Source: Mogibacterium sp. (lineage in GTDB: Bacteria > Bacillota_A > Clostridia > Peptostreptococcales > Anaerovoracaceae). Taken from it: a stretch of DNA of 12,301 nt. Positions 4,575-11,768 of this stretch are shown here, in pieces; positions within the stretch are counted from its first letter, which is position 1; each line of letters opens with the position of its first letter. The stretch is from the NCBI GenBank assembly GCA_017469325.1, contig JAFUGO010000082.1, positions 1 to 12,301 of the forward strand. The letters run 5' to 3'. Position numbers and translations under genes: made by a program. A model generated the notes under the pieces. That model was not told the DNA's origin. It searched no databases and saw nothing but the letters and a program-made list of their open reading frames with translations.

Positions 4575-6350
4575 ATGGATCCACGCGTTAAGGACAAGAG
4601 AAGAGGAAGCATCATAATCGAAGTCATCATTCTGTTTGCGCTCAGCATATTGCTTACAGGATTGATCACACATCAGTCACAGCTTTATCGCGCGAGAAGT
4701 TTCGTCACAAACGAGATCGAGAACCGCGCAAAGAGCATTGCTGATGAAGTCAGTATGACGGTAAAGGAATATCCGGCATATGAATGGCTCCTTGATTACT
4801 GGTGTGAGCACGCCGGTGAGCTGAATATCCATTATGATGACAGCTATATCAAGAACAGCTGGACAGGCAAACAGGAGCGTCTTCTGTTATCGCACCAGCC
4901 GGATCTCAGTATTAAATATGCAGATACGAAGACCGTCGAAGCGCTGCCGCCGGGAGACCAGAAGCTCTATGCCGAGGTCACGTATTCGTGGCTTCTGACC
5001 CGCATCAACCAGATAAAAAGGATGCAGAACGCAACTTTCTTATTCTGCGTCCGGACTGAAGAGCCTTATACTCATCAGTTCTTCGTGTTCAGTGCGGCTG
5101 ATCCCGGAGCGGTCAGAGGCACTGAGTACAATGAGGTATATACTCTGGGAGTTGAGGTCGATGTCAATGAGAGCCTGCAGGAGTCTATGAAGAGCGCAAC
5201 CGAGAATGAATCATATGTTGCCGATGCAGGCGACTATGTCGATTATTACCAGAAAATGATCAGCATAGGCGACGATGACTACCTGATAGGACTGTCGTAC
5301 GACAGCAGACGTGTCATGGCAAATATCGAGCAGGAGACCAAAAGCGGAACGATCATGTCGATGATCTACCAGCTCCTCCTCTCGCTGATCATTTCCGTCG
5401 GGCTGTATTTCCTTGTCCTCAAGCCTCTTAGGAAGGTGCAGGAGAATATCCGTCTGTACAAGAATACGAAGGACAGCAAAACTGTCACCAAAAACCTGGC
5501 GGAGATCAACCTGAATAACGAGATCGGCGAGCTTGCGACCGACGTTTCCGATCTTGCAAAGGAGATCGATGAGCATCTCGAAAAGATAGGCAAGATCACC
5601 GCCGAAAAAGAGCGAATACAGACCGAGCTGTCGCTTGCCCAGAAGATACAGTCGGCGGTACTGCCTCATATCTTCCCGCCGTTCCCTGAAAGGAAAGAAT
5701 TTGATATCTTTGCGATGATGGAGCCGGCCCGTGAAGTAGGAGGCGACTTCTACGACTTCTATCTTGTGGATGATGATCATCTGTGTGTGGTCATGGCGGA
5801 TGTATCCGGAAAGGGTGTACCGGGAGCGCTGTTCATGATGGTAACAAAATCCATCATAAAGAGTTTTGCCATGATGGGCCTGTCTCCGGCGGAGATCCTT
5901 GAAAAGACAAACGAGACGATCTGCTCGGACAATTCTGCGGATATGTTTGTTACCGCATGGATAGGCATACTTGAAATATCCACAGGCAGGCTGACCGCTT
6001 CGAATGCCGGACATGAGTATCCGGTGCTGAAACACCGGGGCGGCTCATTCGAGCTGTACAAAGACAAACACGGATTTGTACTCGGCGGAATGGAAGGCAT
6101 GAAGTACACGGATTATGAGCTGCAGATGGGATCGGGCAGCAAGCTGTTCGTCCATACCGACGGAGTGCCTGAGGCAACAGCGTCATCGATGGAGATGTTC
6201 GGCGCAGAGAGAATGATGAAGGCACTCAACAGCGATCCGGATGCCGATACGGAGACGGTCCTCGGGATCATGAAACAGCGTATCGTTGACTTCGTTGCAG
6301 AAGCGGAGCAGTTCGATGACATCACGATGCTCTGTCTGGAATACAAGTGA
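4575..6350 (+). CDS. Membrane-anchored sensor with SpoIIE/RsbU-type PP2C serine phosphatase
   Basis: A 591-residue signalling protein. A basic start is followed by TM1 (about 13-31), an extracellular region of ~230 residues (32-260), TM2 (about 262-282), a short HAMP-like and coiled-coil linker (283-358) and a C-terminal PP2C phosphatase domain (about 360-591). The metal-binding acidic motifs of the family are all present: GGDFYD (389-394), ADVSGKG (408-414), HTDGVPEA (527-534) and FDDITML (580-586), so it should be active. LAQKIQSAVLP (354-364) is the usual linker before this domain. Relatives dephosphorylate anti-sigma-factor antagonists in partner-switching systems. No RsbV or RsbW homologue is nearby, so its target is unknown. 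The extracellular region resembles Cache-type sensors in size, but I see no decisive motif. ATG 4575 is forced by an upstream in-frame TAA; its ribosome binding site is poor. A strong terminator follows. Confidence 0.92.
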   Translation: MDPRVKDKRRGSIIIEVIILFALSILLTGLITHQSQLYRARSFVTNEIENRAKSIADEVSMTVKEYPAYEWLLDYWCEHAGELNIHYDDSYIKNSWTGKQERLLLSHQPDLSIKYADTKTVEALPPGDQKLYAEVTYSWLLTRINQIKRMQNATFLFCVRTEEPYTHQFFVFSAADPGAVRGTEYNEVYTLGVEVDVNESLQESMKSATENESYVADAGDYVDYYQKMISIGDDDYLIGLSYDSRRVMANIEQETKSGTIMSMIYQLLLSLIISVGLYFLVLKPLRKVQENIRLYKNTKDSKTVTKNLAEINLNNEIGELATDVSDLAKEIDEHLEKIGKITAEKERIQTELSLAQKIQSAVLPHIFPPFPERKEFDIFAMMEPAREVGGDFYDFYLVDDDHLCVVMADVSGKGVPGALFMMVTKSIIKSFAMMGLSPAEILEKTNETICSDNSADMFVTAWIGILEISTGRLTASNAGHEYPVLKHRGGSFELYKDKHGFVLGGMEGMKYTDYELQMGSGSKLFVHTDGVPEATASSMEMFGAERMMKALNSDPDADTETVLGIMKQRIVDFVAEAEQFDDITMLCLEYK

Positions 6351-6359
6351 TAAGTACAC

Positions 6360-6392
6360 CGGGGCTGCGGGAAGACCGCAGTCCCGTTTTTT
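6360..6392 (+). terminator. Intrinsic terminator after the phosphatase gene
   Basis: CGGGGCTGCGG (6360-6370) pairs with CCGCAGTCCCG (6376-6386) with one G-T wobble around loop GAAGA, followed by six T residues (6387-6392). It begins 10 bp after the stop codon and separates the phosphatase gene from the his operon. Confidence 0.93.
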
Positions 6393-6454
6393 GTGTCCGG
6401 AAGCCGGTGACTTTGCGGATCTGGTACAGAATGAAATACAAGATATGATGGCGT

Positions 6455-6510
6455 AACGCGTTGACTTTAGCGATTTAGCGTGGTAAAGTGTGAAAGTAAT
6501 TTAGAAGGAG
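6455..6510 (+). promoter_or_regulatory. his operon promoter and hisZ ribosome binding site
   Basis: TTGACT (6461-6466) and TAAAGT (6484-6489) are separated by exactly 17 bp, a good sigma-A-type promoter. AGAAGGAG (6503-6510) lies 6 bases before the hisZ ATG. The expected start near 6496 leaves a leader of about 20 nt, too short for a T-box or His-attenuator. Two elements could bind a repressor: the palindrome AACGCGTT (6455-6462) overlaps the -35 box, and TTTAGCG is repeated at 6466-6472 and 6474-6480 between the hexamers. Confidence 0.75.
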
Positions 6511-6516
6511 TTTATC

Positions 6517-7491
6517 ATGCAGTTCGACAGCAGTGTAATAACAAAAACAGAAAAGAGGATATTCAGTCTTCGAAGCCTTTACAGCAAAAGGGGCTACAGC
6601 CCGTACAGGATGAGCAAATTCGAGGACTACGATCTGTACAGCAGAAACAAGGACTTCCTTATGTCCGACAGAGTCATCACTTTTACTGACACCAACGGAA
6701 GACTGAAGGCGCTCAAGCCTGATGTCACTTTATCCATAGTAAGTAATATAGAGGACAGGCCTTCGGAACTTCAGAAGCTGTACTACGATGAGAACGTGTA
6801 CAGAGTCGATGAGAGGACAGGTGCTTTCAGGGAGATCATGCAGATGGGCCTTGAGTGCATCGGAGCTGCAGACAATGCTTCCGTGACAGAGGTCATAGAG
6901 CTCGCCGCGGACAGCCTCGAGATCCTTTCGGAAGGACTCGACTACATGCTGAAGGTCTCGGACATAGACATAATCACGGCGATCGCGGAAGAGGTCGCGG
7001 GCAACGGTAAGCTGATGAGGGAGCTCATCAGACTTGCGGGCAGCAAGAACATCCACGGCATATGTGAAAGATGCGAGGCCGAAGGCATAATCGAAAAGAA
7101 GTACTCGCTCCTGACAGGGCTTCTGAAACTGTCTGGAGGATGCGATGAGGTGATCGCCGGGCTCGAAGAGATATGCAAAGGCACCGCTGCCGAAGCCGAG
7201 GCGGGTGAACTCAAGAGCGTGCTGGCCGATCTCAGGGACGATGTGAGAGAAAAGGTGAGCGTGGACTTCTCGATAGTCGGAGACACAAAATACTATAACG
7301 GTCTCGCGCTCGAGGGATACATAGAAGGCATACCGGGAAGCGTGCTGGTCGGCGGCCGATACGACATGCTGATGCAGAGGATGCATAAAAGGTCGCGCGC
7401 AATAGGATTCGCGGTGTATATGGACACTCTTGCGGGACTCGGACGCTACGCGGGCGACAGAGCGATAGAAAGTTTTTTCGGAGACAGATAG
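6517..7491 (+). CDS. hisZ: ATP phosphoribosyltransferase regulatory subunit
   Basis: HisZ is a catalytically dead relative of histidyl-tRNA synthetase that assembles with short-form HisG and gives it activity and histidine feedback control. The 324-residue protein shows the synthetase-like core: KPDVTLSIV (68-76), FREIMQMGLECIG (103-115, motif-2-like), YYNGLALEGYI, GGRYDML and AIGFAVYMD near the end. There is no C-terminal anticodon-binding domain, which separates it from HisS. At 324 residues it is on the short side for HisZ (about 330-400), similar to the lactococcal protein. ATG 6517 has a strong AGAAGGAG site and directly follows the his promoter. The next gene, 4 bp downstream, is the short hisG that needs it. 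Confidence 0.95.
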   Translation: MQFDSSVITKTEKRIFSLRSLYSKRGYSPYRMSKFEDYDLYSRNKDFLMSDRVITFTDTNGRLKALKPDVTLSIVSNIEDRPSELQKLYYDENVYRVDERTGAFREIMQMGLECIGAADNASVTEVIELAADSLEILSEGLDYMLKVSDIDIITAIAEEVAGNGKLMRELIRLAGSKNIHGICERCEAEGIIEKKYSLLTGLLKLSGGCDEVIAGLEEICKGTAAEAEAGELKSVLADLRDDVREKVSVDFSIVGDTKYYNGLALEGYIEGIPGSVLVGGRYDMLMQRMHKRSRAIGFAVYMDTLAGLGRYAGDRAIESFFGDR

Positions 7492-7495
7492 ATAT

Positions 7496-8122
7496 ATGAC
7501 GATGATAAATGTGGCTCTCCCGAAGGGGAGACTTGGAGAAAAAGTATATAAGATGTTTGAGGAAGCGGGATACGGATGCCCGGACATCTTCGAGGGCAGA
7601 AGGCTCGTGTTCGAGAACCGCGATGCGGGGATCAGGTACTTCTGGGTAAAACCGTCCGATGTGCCGATCTACGTTGAGCGAGGGGCTGCGGACATCGGAG
7701 CCTGCGGCAAGGACATACTGCTCGAGTACAGTCCGAACGTCTATGAGCTTCTTGATCTCGGAGTCGGAAGATGCCGCATGGTCACGGCCGCTCCTTCGGG
7801 ATTCAGTGATGATTCGGAATATCCGCTGAGAGTGGCGACCAAGTTTGTGAACATCGCTTCTGACTACTATTCGCGCAAGGGTCGGGACATAGATATAATC
7901 AAACTGAACGGATCCATAGAGATCGCCCCTATACTCGGGCTTTCGGATGTGATAGTCGATCTCGTGGAGACCGGGACCACCCTGAGGGAGAACGACCTCG
8001 TGGTGTATGAAGAGATAATGGATATAAGCGCCAGGCTGATAGCCAACAGATCGGCGTACGCGTTCAAAGCGGCCGAGATAGACAGGCTGGCGTCAAGGAT
8101 AAACGGACAGGAAGAAGCATAG
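7496..8122 (+). CDS. hisG: ATP phosphoribosyltransferase catalytic subunit, short form
   Basis: Catalyses the first committed step of histidine synthesis, ATP plus phosphoribosyl pyrophosphate to phosphoribosyl-ATP. At 208 residues it is the short HisG form without the C-terminal regulatory domain, consistent with the adjacent hisZ. Visible motifs are ALPKGRLGEK (7-16), RYFWVKPSDVPIYVERGAAD, GACGKDIL and the PRPP-binding-type loop DLVETGTTLREN (about 155-166). The start is ATG 7496, 4 bp after the hisZ stop, with CGGAGA at 7479-7484 inside the end of hisZ; a second ATG two codons later is possible. The gene is followed by 28 bp holding a small GCCGG/CCGGC hairpin (8122-8137) and the hisD ribosome binding site. 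Confidence 0.97.
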   Translation: MTMINVALPKGRLGEKVYKMFEEAGYGCPDIFEGRRLVFENRDAGIRYFWVKPSDVPIYVERGAADIGACGKDILLEYSPNVYELLDLGVGRCRMVTAAPSGFSDDSEYPLRVATKFVNIASDYYSRKGRDIDIIKLNGSIEIAPILGLSDVIVDLVETGTTLRENDLVVYEEIMDISARLIANRSAYAFKAAEIDRLASRINGQEEA

Positions 8123-8150
8123 CCGGAAGCTGCCGGCAAAAGGAGATCTG

Positions 8151-9485
8151 ATGATCAGAATAATGAAGTTTGGAGATATGACTGCTGATGATGTGTTCGC
8201 GAGAACGGAACCGGCGGTGGATGTTGAGGGCGTCGTTGCGGATATAATCGATGACGTTATCAAAAATGGGGACGAAGCTCTCAAAAGATATACGGCAAAG
8301 TTTGACGGCGCGGATCTTGACAGGACCGGCATTGAGCTCAGTGAGGCCGACAAGAAGGCCGCATTGGACAAGGCGGCCGCGGAGATGCCCGGGCTGCCTT
8401 CAATACTGAAAAAGGCGGCCGCGAACATCGTAAAATTCCACAGCAAACAGGTCAGGAACGGCTTCCTGATAAATGATACCGAAGGCGTGGTGACAGGCCA
8501 GAAGGTACTGCCTCTTGAAAGGGCGGGACTGTATGTGCCGGGCGGCACGGCGGCGTATCCTTCCACTGTGCTGATGGACAGCATCCCGGCTCTGATCGCC
8601 GGCTGTAAAGAGATAATAATGGTGACGCCGCCTGACGCGGACGGAAGCATAAACGCGGCGATCGTGGCCGCAGCCGCTGCGGCCTCTGCCGCGGCAGGCC
8701 CTTCCGACATGAGCCGCGGCAGCACCGGGCGCATCCGCATATTCAGGGTGGGAGGCGCCCAGGCGATCGCCGCCCTTGCGTACGGCACAGCCGTCATCCC
8801 TAAAGTCGACAAGATAGTCGGCCCGGGCAACGCATTCGTAGCCGAAGCCAAGAGACAGGTATACGGCAAGGTGGCAATAGACATGATAGCCGGGCCGAGC
8901 GAGATACTCGTTATCGCTGACGGAAACAGCGATCCGGTAAAGCTCGCTGCCGACCTCCTTTCACAGGCCGAGCACGACAAGATGGCACGCGCCGTGATGG
9001 TCACCTATTCGGAAAATCTTGCGCTTGCGGTTCAGACAGAGATAGAGAGGCAACTGCCTCTCCTCGAAAGAGAAGAGATAGCGCGCGCCTCCATAGAAAA
9101 CAACGGAAAGATCATAATCGCGGGCAGCATAGACGAAGCCATAGACATCTCAAACGAGATAGCGCCCGAGCACCTTGAGCTCTGCGTCGATGATCCTTTC
9201 GGCATACTCGATAAAGTAAAACACGCAGGTTCGGTATTCATGGGCCGCAACTGCCCTGAAGCTCTGGGAGATTACTTCGCGGGTCCGAACCACACGCTGC
9301 CTACAAGCGGTACGGCGAGGTTCTCAAGTCCGCTCTCGGTGGACGACTTCGTCAAGAAAATGCAGTACACATACTACACGGGAGACGCAGTGAGCCGCGT
9401 CGCTGATGACATAGCGGCGTTCGCCCGCGTCGAGGGACTGACAGGCCACGCTGCCAGCATACTTACAAGAAAGGAACAGAAATGA
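8151..9485 (+). CDS. hisD: Histidinol dehydrogenase
   Basis: Performs the last two NAD-dependent oxidations, L-histidinol to L-histidinal to L-histidine, with zinc. All zinc and catalytic residues can be placed by family motifs: SQAEHD gives Gln272 and His275, APEHLEL gives Glu339 and His340, GDYFAGPNHTLPTSG gives Asp374 and His381, and LTGHAAS gives His433. ERAGLYVPGG (123-132) and VDKIVGPGNAFVAEAKRQV (219-237) also fit. At 444 residues it is slightly long because of an extra ~14 residues around 176-194: an alanine run (AAAAAASAAAG) and a GPSDMSRGSTG stretch before the conserved GGAQAIAALAYG. ATG 8151 has AAAAGGAG 5 bases upstream. It overlaps hisC by 4 bp (ATGA), implying translational coupling. 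Confidence 0.97.
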   Translation: MIRIMKFGDMTADDVFARTEPAVDVEGVVADIIDDVIKNGDEALKRYTAKFDGADLDRTGIELSEADKKAALDKAAAEMPGLPSILKKAAANIVKFHSKQVRNGFLINDTEGVVTGQKVLPLERAGLYVPGGTAAYPSTVLMDSIPALIAGCKEIIMVTPPDADGSINAAIVAAAAAASAAAGPSDMSRGSTGRIRIFRVGGAQAIAALAYGTAVIPKVDKIVGPGNAFVAEAKRQVYGKVAIDMIAGPSEILVIADGNSDPVKLAADLLSQAEHDKMARAVMVTYSENLALAVQTEIERQLPLLEREEIARASIENNGKIIIAGSIDEAIDISNEIAPEHLELCVDDPFGILDKVKHAGSVFMGRNCPEALGDYFAGPNHTLPTSGTARFSSPLSVDDFVKKMQYTYYTGDAVSRVADDIAAFARVEGLTGHAASILTRKEQK

Positions 9486-10534
9486 GCAGATTCCTAAGCA
9501 GCAAATACGCTTCGCTCGAGCCTTACACTCCGGGCGAGCAGCCTAAGACGGCGGTGCTCACAAAACTCAATACGAACGAATCGCCGTTTCCGCCTTCACG
9601 GGCGGTAGTGGACGCTGCGGCAGAGGCGGCAAAGAACCTGCAGCTGTACTCCGATCCGGACTGCAGCGCTCTGAGAAATGCTCTCGCAAAGGTATATGAT
9701 GTGGATCCGGATGAAGTGTTGTGCGACAACGGATCCGATGAGACACTGTATTTCGCCTTCCTCGCATACTGCGATAAGGACACTCCGGCGGTATTCCCGG
9801 ACATCACATACGGCTTTTATCCGGTCTTCGCGGAGGTCAACGGCATAGAGTACAGACAGATCCCGCTGAAGGATGACTTCAGCATAGATCCGGAGGATTA
9901 CTACGATGCCGGAGGCACGGTGTTCATCTGCAATCCGAACGCCCCGACGGGCATGGCCCTGACGCGCAGCGAGATCGAGGGCATACTGCAGCACAATCCT
10001 GACAATATAGTGGTGGTCGATGAGGCTTATGTGGATTTTGGCACGGAATCGTCGGTGCCGCTGATAAAAGAGTACGACAATCTGCTGGTGGTGCAGACCT
10101 TCTCGAAATCAAGATCGCTGGCGGGAGCAAGACTCGGCTACGGCATAGCCTGCAAAGAGATCATCGCCGATCTCAACTCGCTCAGGTTCTCTACGAATCC
10201 GTACAATGTCGACCGCATAGCCATGGCCTGCGGGGTGGCATCGCTTGAGAACGACGGGGTCAACAAAGCCAACTGCAGGACCGTAATGGACAACAGGGAA
10301 TACACCGTGTCGGAGCTTAAAAAGATGGGCTTTGAGATGACGGATTCCACGGCAAACTTCATATTCGTGCGTCACCCTGGAGTAAGCGGAGGGGAGATAT
10401 TCACAAAGCTCCGCGAAAGAGGCGTGATAGTCAGGCATTTTGACAAGCCGCGCATAAGCGAGTATAACAGAATAACGATAGGCTCAAGGGAGCAGATGGA
10501 CATACTCCTGGATGAGCTCAGAAAGATCCTTTAG
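9482..10534 (+). CDS. hisC: Histidinol-phosphate aminotransferase
   Basis: PLP-dependent class I/II aminotransferase converting imidazole acetol phosphate and glutamate to L-histidinol phosphate and 2-oxoglutarate. The 350-residue protein has the family signatures: KLNTNESPFPPS (28-39) at the substrate-binding N-terminus, NPNAPTG (151-157), VVDEAYVDF (178-186) with PLP-binding Asp180 and Tyr183, and TFSKSRSLAGARLGY (206-220) where Lys209 should form the Schiff base. NANFIF-like TANFIFVRHPG and ITIGSREQMD near the end also fit. Its ATG overlaps the hisD stop (ATGA). Placement inside the his cluster supports HisC rather than another aminotransferase of the family. Confidence 0.96.
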   Translation: MSRFLSSKYASLEPYTPGEQPKTAVLTKLNTNESPFPPSRAVVDAAAEAAKNLQLYSDPDCSALRNALAKVYDVDPDEVLCDNGSDETLYFAFLAYCDKDTPAVFPDITYGFYPVFAEVNGIEYRQIPLKDDFSIDPEDYYDAGGTVFICNPNAPTGMALTRSEIEGILQHNPDNIVVVDEAYVDFGTESSVPLIKEYDNLLVVQTFSKSRSLAGARLGYGIACKEIIADLNSLRFSTNPYNVDRIAMACGVASLENDGVNKANCRTVMDNREYTVSELKKMGFEMTDSTANFIFVRHPGVSGGEIFTKLRERGVIVRHFDKPRISEYNRITIGSREQMDILLDELRKIL

Positions 10535-10543
10535 GAGGTAGCC

Positions 10544-11131
10544 ATGAGGACTTCAGAAATAAACAGAATCACAGCAGAGACTCAGGTAAGACTGTCGCTG
10601 GATCTTGACGGCACGGGAGTGAGCGATATCGACACGGGCGTCGGTTTTCTTGACCACATGCTCACGCTCTTTTCCAAGCACAGCCGCATAGACCTTTCGG
10701 TAAAGGTAAACGGAGACACATACATAGACGATCACCACACCGTCGAGGATACGGGCATAGCTCTCGGACAGGCCGTGGCTGAGGCTCTCGGAGACAAGCG
10801 CGGGATCACCAGGTACGGAAGCTGCATACTTCCTATGGACGAAGCTCTCATAATGTCGGCCGTGGACATTTCAGGCAGATGCCACCTCTCATATGGGCTC
10901 GACATACCGACGGAGAAGGTCGGAAGCTTCGATACGGAGCTCACGGAGGAATTCTGGCTCGGCTTTGTAAGAAATGCGGGCGTGACGCTCCACATAAGGC
11001 AGCTCGACGGATCAAACTCGCACCACATCATAGAAGGTGCGTTCAAGTCCGTTGCAAGGTCGATGCGGCAGGCAGTCGCGATCGATGCGGAATTCGCCGA
11101 AGAGATACCTTCGACAAAAGGGCTGCTGTAG
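10544..11131 (+). CDS. hisB: Imidazoleglycerol-phosphate dehydratase
   Basis: Dehydrates imidazole glycerol phosphate to imidazole acetol phosphate using manganese. At 195 residues it is the monofunctional dehydratase, with no fused histidinol-phosphatase domain, so the phosphatase must be encoded elsewhere. Metal-binding histidine motifs are clear: FLDHML (35-40), DDHHTVEDTG (62-71) and SNSHHIIEGAFKS (157-169). PMDEAL (97-102) is also typical. The start ATG 10544 is preceded by AGGAGG (10533-10538) that overlaps the hisC stop codon, giving close coupling with a 9-bp gap. Confidence 0.97.
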   Translation: MRTSEINRITAETQVRLSLDLDGTGVSDIDTGVGFLDHMLTLFSKHSRIDLSVKVNGDTYIDDHHTVEDTGIALGQAVAEALGDKRGITRYGSCILPMDEALIMSAVDISGRCHLSYGLDIPTEKVGSFDTELTEEFWLGFVRNAGVTLHIRQLDGSNSHHIIEGAFKSVARSMRQAVAIDAEFAEEIPSTKGLL

Positions 11132-11147
11132 AAGCAAGGAGAAAAAC

Positions 11148-11756
11148 ATGGTTGCAATAATTGATTACGGAGTCGGGAATCTCTTTTCACTCAAAAGCTC
11201 GCTGGCAGAGATCGGGGCAGAGGCAGTGGTGACATCTGATGCAGAGGTCATAGCTGCGGCTGACAGGGTCATACTCCCGGGAGTGGGCGCGTTCGGAGAT
11301 GCTGCCGCAAAGCTCTGCGAGTCCGGCATGGATGAGATAGTAAAAAGAGAGGCTGCCCGGAACAAACCCGTTATGGGAATATGCCTGGGCATGCAGCTTC
11401 TGTTCGATAAAGGATACGAATACGGCGAGCATGACGGGCTGGGTCTCATCAAAGGCTCGGTGCGCCCTATAGCGGATGTCATTCCGGGAGATTACAAAAT
11501 ACCGCACATCGGCTGGAACGCTCTCAAGTTCAAAAAGGAGTCGCCTCTTTTCAAATACACGAAAGAGGGCGATTATGTATACTTCGTCCATTCCTTCTAT
11601 GCGGCGGACTGCGAAGAGTCAACTATCGCCGTGACGGAATACGGAGCGGATCTGACTGCCGCAGTAGGCAGAGGGTCGGTGTACGGCTGTCAGTTCCACC
11701 CTGAAAAGAGCGGCGCGGCGGGACTCAATATACTGCGCGCGTTCATGGAACTGTAA
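11148..11756 (+). CDS. hisH: Imidazole glycerol phosphate synthase, glutaminase subunit
   Basis: Class I glutamine amidotransferase that hydrolyses glutamine and channels ammonia to HisF, forming imidazole glycerol phosphate and AICAR. The 202-residue protein carries the catalytic triad: Cys79 in GICLGMQ (77-83) and His184 and Glu186 in QFHPEKS (182-188). IDYGVGNLFS (5-14), ILPGVGAFGDA (42-52) and IPHIGWN (118-124) are HisH-specific. The frame is open upstream into hisB, but ATG 11148 is the start because AAGGAG (11136-11141) lies 6 bases before it and the family begins there. It sits 16 bp after hisB and 12 bp before hisA. Its partner hisF is expected just right of the window. Confidence 0.97.
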   Translation: MVAIIDYGVGNLFSLKSSLAEIGAEAVVTSDAEVIAAADRVILPGVGAFGDAAAKLCESGMDEIVKREAARNKPVMGICLGMQLLFDKGYEYGEHDGLGLIKGSVRPIADVIPGDYKIPHIGWNALKFKKESPLFKYTKEGDYVYFVHSFYAADCEESTIAVTEYGADLTAAVGRGSVYGCQFHPEKSGAAGLNILRAFMEL

Positions 11757-11768
11757 GGAGGACCGGCT

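Noticed and set aside
5211..6035. Minus-strand open frame (~274 codons) within the phosphatase gene
   Set aside because: Antisense shadow of the PP2C domain; the translation has no recognisable motif and the plus-strand frame contains all catalytic motifs.
6517..7491. Histidyl-tRNA synthetase (hisS)
   Set aside because: No C-terminal anticodon-binding domain, short length, and position directly before a short-form hisG identify HisZ.
6730..7587. Minus-strand open frame (~285 codons) across hisZ and hisG
   Set aside because: It crosses two conserved plus-strand genes and shows no family features.
8093..9004. Long minus-strand open frame (~300 codons) within hisD
   Set aside because: It is antisense to a well-conserved hisD, rich in Ala/Ser/Ile, with no plausible start site or family match. 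It arises from the GC-rich codon pattern of hisD.
11037..11147. Extended N-terminus of HisH beginning inside hisB
   Set aside because: The extra residues are basic and not HisH-like; ATG 11148 has a well-placed AAGGAG site and matches the family start.
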